Below are positions 34,072-40,893 of a stretch of DNA of 64,000 nucleotides, one piece after another. Position 1 is the stretch's first letter; each line of letters opens with the position of its first letter. The DNA comes from a virus: the IMG/VR virus record IMGVR_UViG_3300027746_000020, positions 1 to 64,000 of that record. The stretch is one strand, 5' to 3'. The translations under genes were made by a program, and so were the position numbers. The notes under the pieces are model-generated. The model did no database searches. It was not told the origin of the DNA and saw only the letters and a list, made by a program, of their open reading frames with translations.

Positions 34072-34701
34072 TCAGACGTCAGCGGTGAACGTGGCGGCAG
34101 CCATCTCGATCTCCAGGAGAGCGAGGCCAGCAGCCGAGGTCTTGGTCAACCAACGGGCGCCGTTGGTGATCTGGGTCGTCCGGGTGCCCGAGGCGGTCTT
34201 GCAGAACCGGCCCAGGAAGGAGCCAGCGGTCGTGCCGGAGTAGTCGGTATCCCAGAAGCGGACAGCGTCGGTGAGGCCCACGGCCTCGGTGACGAACACC
34301 CAGATCTGGCCCCGGCGGAGGACATTGACAGCCTTCCGGTTGGGATAACCGGTACGACCGTCCGAGTAGAGGTTGGTGCCGGGGATACCACTGGAGGTCG
34401 ACAGGTAGCTGGCGTTTCCAGAAGTGACACCCTCGAATGTGAAGGAGTCGATCAGGATGCCCATGTTCCCGGTGGTGCCGGTTGCCAGGGTGACAGCGTT
34501 GTCGTCCCGACCAGTGGTTGTGTCAACCTGGACGAGAGCCCCAAAGGGCAGAGCCGCGCCGGTCTGATTGATCCCGGAGAAGGGGTCGTACGAATTCATG
34601 TTGCCCAGCATGCCTTCGTGGGCGGCCACGGAGGTGAAGGGATAGCTGGACTGCACCCCGATAGGGGTGGTGACCGTGGTCGGGGTGAAAGCTACAGCCA
34701 T
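34072..34701 (-). CDS. Structural cement / capsid decoration protein
   Basis: 209 residues, beta-rich, with YPFTSVAAHEGMLGNMNSYD and later GILIDSFTFEGV. It matches the size, composition and position (between prohead protease and capsid gene) of gp24-like cement proteins that stabilise the shell. Encoded at high GC, unlike the tail genes. Confidence 0.68.
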   Translation of the reverse strand: MAVAFTPTTVTTPIGVQSSYPFTSVAAHEGMLGNMNSYDPFSGINQTGAALPFGALVQVDTTTGRDDNAVTLATGTTGNMGILIDSFTFEGVTSGNASYLSTSSGIPGTNLYSDGRTGYPNRKAVNVLRRGQIWVFVTEAVGLTDAVRFWDTDYSGTTAGSFLGRFCKTASGTRTTQITNGARWLTKTSAAGLALLEIEMAAATFTADV

Positions 34702-34753
34702 GAGGTAAGACGGCTACGCCGCAGGAAAGGGGTTGATTGATGGGGGATAAAGA

Positions 34754-36088
34754 TCAGCGCTTGCGAGAAGCGGTGAGGGGTTTCTGCCAGTCCTGGGTGA
34801 TCTTGCTGGCGTAGCCATCCGATGCGACAGCAGCGTCCTTGCGTTGGACGCCCCGCAGGGCGGTGCGGAGGCGACCAGTGGAATCGCCTGCGGCGTCAGA
34901 ACGGGATTTCTGCGAAGACGCGGGCTCGGGGGCAGGCTCCTCTTCGTCGTCGGAGTCGAGGGTGGCGAGGGCGCCTTCTACGCGGCCCCGCATCAGCTCG
35001 ATGGACATGTCATCGTCGGGAGCTTCGCCGAAGATGTTCTCGTAGGCGGAGAGGTAAAGCTCGTCATCTTCGATGCCGTCAAAGACGAAGTCGTCTTCAA
35101 AGGCGGGGGCAAGGCGGCGGAGGGTGTCCAGTCGAGCGGAAACCAGTGCGTCGATTCGCTCAGCGGGGATCTGGGCGAGGAGGGCTTCGATGTTGTCTTC
35201 GTCGAGCTTAATTTCCCCGGCTTCACCACCTTCGTCGAGAACGGCTTGGAGGCCATCGGCGCGACCCTCGGCGGCTTCCTTCTCGTCCTGAAGCTCGCTG
35301 AAATCAGCTTTGATGGTGTTCAGTTCTTCAGCCAGCTCGGTATTGGTCGAGCGAAGATCACTGATCTCCTTCGCACTGTCACGCACGAAAGCTTGAATGA
35401 GGGGAGCGACGTCGGAGGCGACATCAACGTCGACCCCATCGAGCTTGATGCGAACAGTGGACATGGCGGCGATTGCGGGGGTTACGGACTCGGGGGGATC
35501 GAGAAGTTCCTGGTCAAAAGATACTGCGGAGGTGGAGTCGAGCCTGTCGAGCAGTAGACGGACTTCCGGGCCAGCCCTCCCCTTGGGGACGATGGCGATG
35601 TGATTGACGCGAATGTTGCGTTGGACACCGTCGTAGGCTTCGCCGGAGGGCGTTTTGCCAGGGGTGGGGTCGTAATCGACCCGGTATCCGGCGGAGACCT
35701 CCACTGCGTGATCAGCGGAGTCTTTGCGTTGGATGTTGTCGATGGCCTTTTTGTCTGTGACAAGAAGGGCGACTTCAACGAAGCCGTCGCTGAAGCGGAC
35801 TTGGGAGCCAGCGTGGCCTACCTGGAACATCTTGGTGTTCTCCGCGTCAAGGAGGACGGGCGGATGTTTCCAGGTGACCGGCTTCATGCCGAAGGAGCCG
35901 AGAGTCTCGGGTTTGGAGACTTCGGAATCCGGGCGGTATTCGGTGGCGATGGAGCCATCAGCGCGGCGGTATCGCTGGGTTCCGGTACGAGCGGCGCGGC
36001 ACCAGACCTTGAGGTAACCCGTTTCCGGGTCGATTTCGCTGCCCGTGATGGGGACGGAGGCGAAGTCGTAGCGGGTGGCTTCGGTCAT
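34754..36088 (-). CDS. Prohead protease fused to scaffold, DUF2213-like
   Basis: 444 residues. The N-terminal 185 residues (FASVPITGSEIDPETGYLKV, KPVTWKHPPVLLD, DHAVEVSAGYRVDYD, VNHIAIVPKGRAG) match DUF2213 proteins, which belong to the phage prohead protease group; the His in WKHPP and the Ser in VSAGY are candidate catalytic residues. Residues 215-444 are an acidic coiled coil (DLRSTNTELAEELNTIKADF) ending in a basic tail, as expected for a fused scaffold removed during maturation. It could also process the neighbouring Cys-cassette proteins. Confidence 0.8.
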   Translation of the reverse strand: MTEATRYDFASVPITGSEIDPETGYLKVWCRAARTGTQRYRRADGSIATEYRPDSEVSKPETLGSFGMKPVTWKHPPVLLDAENTKMFQVGHAGSQVRFSDGFVEVALLVTDKKAIDNIQRKDSADHAVEVSAGYRVDYDPTPGKTPSGEAYDGVQRNIRVNHIAIVPKGRAGPEVRLLLDRLDSTSAVSFDQELLDPPESVTPAIAAMSTVRIKLDGVDVDVASDVAPLIQAFVRDSAKEISDLRSTNTELAEELNTIKADFSELQDEKEAAEGRADGLQAVLDEGGEAGEIKLDEDNIEALLAQIPAERIDALVSARLDTLRRLAPAFEDDFVFDGIEDDELYLSAYENIFGEAPDDDMSIELMRGRVEGALATLDSDDEEEPAPEPASSQKSRSDAAGDSTGRLRTALRGVQRKDAAVASDGYASKITQDWQKPLTASRKR

Positions 36089-36121
36089 GCGCCAGTTTAC
36101 GGCTGGCGTTTAACCTCATCG

Positions 36122-37261
36122 TTAATCTTCCCAGTCACCTGGAACATAACTAGGGATAGGGATGTGTCGAACTCTGGCTTGCGGGCGTGCTCGACGTTTA
36201 GCTAGAGTTCGCAATGGTTGATTACTGTCCTTGGCAAGCGCAATCGCGAGACTGTTGTAGTAGCCAGTGACTAGCTTGTCTGCAATATCAGTATCGTAGT
36301 CTTTTAATAGTATTTGCAGGTTAAATTGCTTGTCCTTCCATCGGCTTAAAAACACATCCGCTTCATAACCGTGCATACCTACACGGTATGGGACCTGGAA
36401 CATTTCTTGAATGAAGTAGCCTGGATTTTCTGTGTTGAATTCAGCCGAGCCAAAGTCAATAAGCTTAATGTCTTTAGTCTTAGGGTTGAACAATATGTTT
36501 TTAAGGTGTGCGTCATTATGCGCAATGCCTGCAGTATGTAGTGTTCTGTACATACCCAACATTTTCTGCTTAACCTCGTACGGTGCGGTTGGGTGTAGAT
36601 TAAAGAATGAGCTGGCGTTCGCCCATTTCTGTTTGTATATCTGCGTATAACCGTCCAAATGCTCTGTCACCAGTGTTGCGTCTGTCACTTTGTGCAATCT
36701 TGGACTCGGGACACCATTTCTATTGGCATACAGCAACATTTCGCCCTCGGGGAGGAGGCTATCCCTACCCGCTCTAAAGGCGGCCGTAGGTTCGTCACCG
36801 TCATTGTGTAAATACTTGATTCCGTACTTTTTCGATGGGTGGACAACATAATGTCCATACGCCCCTTCACCTACTAGACAGCGAGGGAAGGGTTCAAAAG
36901 CATCTTCTCTAATCCAGTTGTCGATCTTAGACGCGGCACAAGCAATGCGCTTGTCGCGTTTGTTCTCCTCAAAGACATCCCACTTCTTCCCACCATGCCG
37001 CGCCTCGCGCTCGATCCGGTCCCAGTCCTCGCCGGGGGAGGAGAAGCCCTTCCAGTTGGGATCGCGGCGGCCCCAGCGGCGACGGGCGGCGAAGCCAAGG
37101 GTGGCTACGCCTGCGATCGCTCCTGCCCCGAGGGCGACTTTGCCGATCAGGCTCGGGGTGATGCGGGAAGTTGTCTTCTTAGAGCACTTCTTGTTGTCGG
37201 CGATGCCGGATTTCCCGCACTTCTTGTCGAGGCGAACCCTCGCTGCGGTCAGCAGTTCCAT
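36122..37261 (-). CDS. Protein kinase with N-terminal Cys cassette and hydrophobic segment
   Basis: 379 residues. Residues 10-27 carry the RLDKKCGKSGIADNKKC cassette; residues 39-59 are a Gly/Ala-rich hydrophobic segment. The kinase domain follows: GEGAYGHYVV loop (131-140), Lys149, Glu174, catalytic loop HNDAHLKN (248-255) and DFG at 269-271. All key residues are present, and the HxDxHxxN loop is closer to RIO/Kdo-type kinases than to typical Ser/Thr kinases. GC falls from about 75% in a sampled 60 bases of the N-terminal region (37021-37080) to about 45% in the kinase part (36241-36300), suggesting a fused payload. It lies beside the prohead protease. Virion association is inferred. Confidence 0.82.
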   Translation of the reverse strand: MELLTAARVRLDKKCGKSGIADNKKCSKKTTSRITPSLIGKVALGAGAIAGVATLGFAARRRWGRRDPNWKGFSSPGEDWDRIEREARHGGKKWDVFEENKRDKRIACAASKIDNWIREDAFEPFPRCLVGEGAYGHYVVHPSKKYGIKYLHNDGDEPTAAFRAGRDSLLPEGEMLLYANRNGVPSPRLHKVTDATLVTEHLDGYTQIYKQKWANASSFFNLHPTAPYEVKQKMLGMYRTLHTAGIAHNDAHLKNILFNPKTKDIKLIDFGSAEFNTENPGYFIQEMFQVPYRVGMHGYEADVFLSRWKDKQFNLQILLKDYDTDIADKLVTGYYNSLAIALAKDSNQPLRTLAKRRARPQARVRHIPIPSYVPGDWED

Positions 37262-37560
37262 TTTCTCAACGACTTGTTAATCCGCGAATCGGGATCATTC
37301 GCGGTCTTCGCGCTGGTGAGCTTCCGCTTCATCCCCGACATGCGGGAGCAGAAGGCTTTCCTGCGCTTCGCTTTCTTGGAGTCTGGGCTGAGCTTGGAGG
37401 GGTCGGTTGTCACCGCCAGGGAGAGCTTGGAGCCTGGATTCTCCCGGCGGTAAGCGGCGATGCCCTTGGCGTTCAGGCCGCCCTCGGGGTTCTTGCCTTC
37501 CTTGCGTTGCCAGGCGGGAGACTTGTTGTCGAGGCGGATGGTGAGGGGTGTGAGTTTCAT
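37249..37560 (-). CDS. Small basic structural-region protein, DUF6321-like
   Basis: 103 residues. NPEGGLNAKGIAAYRRENPG and the C-terminal SRMSGMKRKLTSAKTANDPD plus SRINKSLRKWNC match a basic phage family that I recall as DUF6321, common near head genes in cyanophages. It begins KLTPLTIRLDNK, so it shares the RLD start of its neighbours but lacks the KCG part. Overlaps the kinase gene by 13 bases and the gene before it by four. Confidence 0.65.
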   Translation of the reverse strand: MKLTPLTIRLDNKSPAWQRKEGKNPEGGLNAKGIAAYRRENPGSKLSLAVTTDPSKLSPDSKKAKRRKAFCSRMSGMKRKLTSAKTANDPDSRINKSLRKWNC

Positions 37561-38957
37561 CTGCCTCTCGCCTGCCTATGGTGCCGCACCTTGAACACAG
37601 CTCGCTTCGCGGCAGCATAAACACTGCCGACATCCTGCCCATAGCCTTTACCGAGTGTCGTGACATTCCGCTTGAAGTTCTTCGCGGACATCGCCGCGTT
37701 AGCTGCGTTCTTCGCAGCCTGCGCTCGATTGCCCATGGCGATGTTGCCCAAGGCGAAGCCTCCGTGCATCACGGGCTCACCCAGGCCAGCGGCGGCGGCC
37801 CGCATGTTGGCTCGCTTGTGGAACAGGGCGGTGCCGACTAGGCCAGCCCCAGCGATGACAGCTCCTGCCTTGAGGGCTTTCACTGGTTTGTTCCACGATG
37901 CGCGGCATCGGTGGTTCTTGGGGATGCAGGCATTACCACAGGGCTTGGAGTTGGGGCCGCATTTGAGCTTCTTGTCGTTGCCAACGAAAGCGTCTTTGCG
38001 TTTGCCTTTGAGGAGAACACCAGCAACTAGGGCCCCACTAACCGCAGCCGCCCCAGCCACAACTTTAGTGCGTAGCTTACGTTTTGCCGTAATCCTGCCT
38101 ACTTCTTCCAATTCCGCATACTCCGGCTGCTTACGCGCAAACTTCACCCAGTCATCCATATCTTCTTCGTTGGTTATTCGTTTGCCGTAACGCTTTTGCA
38201 TATCTGCTACTAACTGCTTTCTGTGAATATCAAGTTGAGCATTCGTAGCTTTGTGTAGATCCGACGTCACTCCAGTCGGCTGCCCTTTACCTTTATGACA
38301 CTTCTCACCAGGAGATACGCCACTACCGCCGCACTTAACATCCAAACGTGAAGTGGCGTCCTTGCGCTTCACGCCTCTAGCGGGCTTCCTGTATCCAGGC
38401 TCCTGCTTACGCCTTGCAGCTTCCATGGTTAGCTGCGCTGTACGCAACAGCGACCGTCGCTTCCCTCCTTCGCTTGATTCCCGCATCAATCCTGCAGTCA
38501 GCTTGAGCGGAGGTTTGCGGTAACCCGGTTCTTGCTTGCGCCTGGCAGCTTCCATGGCCAACATCGCCTTGCGGCGAAGGGATCTCCTCTTTATGTCCCT
38601 GACCATCCCATTTGACCCTTCAGACGTAAACTTCATCGAAGGCTTGACTGAAGTTGCTTTGTGGACAACTTCAGTCACACCCTTTTGAGCAGCTCGTCGC
38701 ACCGCCTCGGGGGCGTTGAGGATCTGCTTGCGGGAGGAGGTCATGGTCAGGCCAGCCCCGAGAGCGGTCGCACCGGCTACGGCAGCACCGATGGCGAGCT
38801 TCCGTCCGCGAGAGGAGCCGGGTTTCGGGCTCGGGGGAGCGGGGGCTTGGGCGCTGTTGTTGGGGGTGCCTACGCCTTTGTGACACTTCTTGCCTTGGGC
38901 AATGTGCCCGGAACCGCACTTGAGGTCGAGGCGGAGTTGACCTGCAGTGAGGGTCAT
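37557..38957 (-). CDS. Multi-cassette Cys-motif protein with hydrophobic segments
   Basis: 466 residues. Cassettes of the RLDxKCG...KC type lie at residues 9-25 and 204-220, and a four-Cys form KCGPNSKPCGNACIPKNHRC at 332-351. Three Gly/Ala-rich hydrophobic stretches follow at about 53-72, 298-316 and 363-379. Two copies of a basic repeat (RRSLxRxAxLxMEAARRKQE) span about 125-149 and 167-191. The protein is strongly basic. No enzyme domain seen. I infer a virion or inner-membrane-active protein of the same family as its neighbours. GC is lower in the middle (38100-38700) than at the 5' end. Confidence 0.65.
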   Translation of the reverse strand: MTLTAGQLRLDLKCGSGHIAQGKKCHKGVGTPNNSAQAPAPPSPKPGSSRGRKLAIGAAVAGATALGAGLTMTSSRKQILNAPEAVRRAAQKGVTEVVHKATSVKPSMKFTSEGSNGMVRDIKRRSLRRKAMLAMEAARRKQEPGYRKPPLKLTAGLMRESSEGGKRRSLLRTAQLTMEAARRKQEPGYRKPARGVKRKDATSRLDVKCGGSGVSPGEKCHKGKGQPTGVTSDLHKATNAQLDIHRKQLVADMQKRYGKRITNEEDMDDWVKFARKQPEYAELEEVGRITAKRKLRTKVVAGAAAVSGALVAGVLLKGKRKDAFVGNDKKLKCGPNSKPCGNACIPKNHRCRASWNKPVKALKAGAVIAGAGLVGTALFHKRANMRAAAAGLGEPVMHGGFALGNIAMGNRAQAAKNAANAAMSAKNFKRNVTTLGKGYGQDVGSVYAAAKRAVFKVRHHRQARGR

Positions 38958-38960
38958 TGG

Positions 38961-39959
38961 TTATTTACCCCCGGCCCGTTTGCGCCATGCGGCTGCCCGA
39001 GCATTTGTGAACTCCCTTTCGGCAGCGGTGGTCTTCCGATCAGGTGCAGGCCCAGAAGAACCCCTGAGTAGACCAGCCGGCACAGCTCTTGCAGTGGTGT
39101 TGACGCTCCCCTTGCGCTGACTCCAGCGCCGGGACGGCCCTTCGGGGTTACCGGCGGCGCGGGCTGCTGCGGAGTATTCCTCGTTGGACATATTGCGATA
39201 ACGGTTGCTCCTTTTGGTCTGAGCCCGCTTAAATCCAGTTACTGCTCCTTGCCTCATCCTCTCGAGATCCCCACCCAACACAGCACGACCCCCTGAATAC
39301 GCAAGATTGACTACGGCACGGTTAAGCCCGCTATTTTGGAGTTTCGTATTGCCTGTAGCTTTACCTTCAGCGATGTTACCTACGCCCTGAAGAGCACCGA
39401 AGCCGCTAGCGGCATAGCCGTATGCTTTAGCTTTATGCCGATTACCTTTAATCGCATGCTCAAAGGACTTAATAGCGGACGCAGCGCTCGCAATTCGCGA
39501 ACCGATTCCCAGAGCCCTGCCCCCATATTCTTGCAATTTACTGCCAGTACCCCCTTTAGGGGTTCTTCTCGCCATTCCACCAGCACCAGACCTGCACTTC
39601 TTCCCACGACCGATGTACCCATTACCGCACTTCGTACCCTGCCCTTTGCCAGCAGTCGCCATGGCATCGAGCCTTGCGCGGATGTAGCTCTTGCTGCGGT
39701 CCTGAATTCCCAGATCGCATGCGTCGAGGTACTCCATGGGAGTGAGCGCAGCGTCCATCTTCCCCCCTTTGTCACAGCCACAGGAGCCTTTCTTCTTCCC
39801 CTTCTTCGCGCATTTCGCGCAGGGCTTCTTCCCATGCGGAGCATCGTCGTACTCGGGGCCCTCGCCCTTCTCCATCATCGGAGACTCGGATTTCTCTTCG
39901 GCAGCGCTGCCCTCGGCGGCCTTCCTACCCTTCTTCGTAAACGATGCAGGAATTGGCAT
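38961..39959 (-). CDS. Cys-cassette protein with extra CxxC...CxC cluster
   Basis: 332 residues. An acidic/basic N-terminus contains CAKC-x9-CGC (residues 47-61), which could bind zinc. RARLDAM at 94-100 is followed by the cassette KCGNGYIGRGKKC at 110-122. Residues 150-250 (for example SRIASAASAIKSFEHAIKG and GGDLERMRQGAVTGFKRAQT) are helical and basic. The stop is three bases before the next gene. Family unknown. The middle is lower in GC than the ends, as in the two other long members of this group. Confidence 0.6.
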   Translation of the reverse strand: MPIPASFTKKGRKAAEGSAAEEKSESPMMEKGEGPEYDDAPHGKKPCAKCAKKGKKKGSCGCDKGGKMDAALTPMEYLDACDLGIQDRSKSYIRARLDAMATAGKGQGTKCGNGYIGRGKKCRSGAGGMARRTPKGGTGSKLQEYGGRALGIGSRIASAASAIKSFEHAIKGNRHKAKAYGYAASGFGALQGVGNIAEGKATGNTKLQNSGLNRAVVNLAYSGGRAVLGGDLERMRQGAVTGFKRAQTKRSNRYRNMSNEEYSAAARAAGNPEGPSRRWSQRKGSVNTTARAVPAGLLRGSSGPAPDRKTTAAEREFTNARAAAWRKRAGGK

Positions 39960-39984
39960 GGCCTAGAGGGAGGACTTCGTCTCC

Positions 39985-40566
39985 TCAGGCTACCGCTGGG
40001 GTTGAGGGAAGGATCCTGTGGACCCATGCACTCTTTAGCTTGTAGTCAGGCTGACTGTTGTACTTCCGTGCCGAATCCCAACGGCTGACACCAGCTACGC
40101 AAGCGGCGTAAATGATGTTGACTGAGTAGAACCCGTCGTAGAAATTCACTCCAGGGTTATTGTAACGCCAGAGAGCACCGTCGAACTCCGACCAGGGATC
40201 TTTGACGTCGAAGGAATAGGTGCCATTGGTCGGCTCCTTTACCCCATCGAGAGCGATCACATGGCCGGAACCGGTGAACCAGCCATGGGTGATCAGGAAT
40301 TCCCCGGCCTTCAGGTAGCCGACAATGTCATTGAGCGAGGCGGCGGGGTTGTAAATGTACCGCTTACCGACAAAGCCTTTGAGGACCACACCCATGTTAG
40401 CGGGACTTCCTGCTTCACCAGGGAGCCGGTCCAGCTTGCGGCGAATACCGATGACGTCCGCATCGCCAACTGCCATTGCGATACACGCCGATTGGCATGT
40501 GTAGGGGTCAGGCTGGGAGAGATTAAGCGCGTGAACTGCAGTCTTCCATTCTTTTGCGATGGGCAT
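39985..40566 (-). CDS. Papain-like (C39-type) cysteine peptidase, candidate endolysin
   Basis: 193 residues from the ATG at 40566; a longer frame from 40806 runs over the holin-like gene and is rejected. PDPYTCQSACIAMAVG gives the Gln and Cys, SGHVIALDG the His, and VKDPWSEFDG the Asp of a C39-like papain fold. Such proteins serve as endopeptidase lysins in several cyanophages. The gene overlaps the holin-like gene by a few bases or lies within three bases of its stop, forming a lysis pair. A structural protease role is the alternative. Confidence 0.65.
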   Translation of the reverse strand: MPIAKEWKTAVHALNLSQPDPYTCQSACIAMAVGDADVIGIRRKLDRLPGEAGSPANMGVVLKGFVGKRYIYNPAASLNDIVGYLKAGEFLITHGWFTGSGHVIALDGVKEPTNGTYSFDVKDPWSEFDGALWRYNNPGVNFYDGFYSVNIIYAACVAGVSRWDSARKYNSQPDYKLKSAWVHRILPSTPAVA

Positions 40567-40568
40567 GA

Positions 40569-40796
40569 TCAGCGGCTCCGCAGTAACATGGTGATAACAG
40601 ACAGAAGCTGACCGATTTGTTGGTAGATCGCGTTCGCCTTGATTGCGGGAATCGCTGCAAGACCTTCGGAATAGAAGGTGGTGAACGCAAAAAACAGGAC
40701 GAGCCAGTTGATCGTGTCGGTAGTCGCGGCTGACGCTGCAAGCGGAATGCAGACAGCCACCAAGGCTGGGAGGGATACAAGGGTGGCGAGCTTCAT
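40569..40796 (-). CDS. Small two-span membrane protein, candidate holin
   Basis: 75 residues. A signal-like first hydrophobic stretch (residues 2-23, ending AASA) and a second at about 30-50 (INWLVLFFAFTTFYSEG), then a short amphipathic end LLSVITMLLRSR. Size and placement directly before the cysteine peptidase gene suggest a holin. It lies inside the head gene cluster rather than at its end. Confidence 0.6.
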   Translation of the reverse strand: MKLATLVSLPALVAVCIPLAASAATTDTINWLVLFFAFTTFYSEGLAAIPAIKANAIYQQIGQLLSVITMLLRSR

Positions 40797-40893
40797 GAGG
40801 ACGCAAGCGATGCGCTCAGGCTATCTGCGGGAGGTAGCCTCCCAGTTACGAAATAGGGTGCAGGCTCGGGGGCAAATACAGCGGGCTTGTGGT

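Noticed and set aside
37105-37120. HIP1 octamer GCGATCGC as a host signature
   Set aside because: Only one copy was noticed in 64 kb, so it shows no enrichment and cannot be used as positive evidence for a HIP1-rich host.
40567-40806. N-terminal extension of the cysteine peptidase frame to 40806
   Set aside because: It overlaps the holin-like gene almost completely and is rich in Arg/Cys/Ser; the ATG at 40566 starts the recognisable domain.
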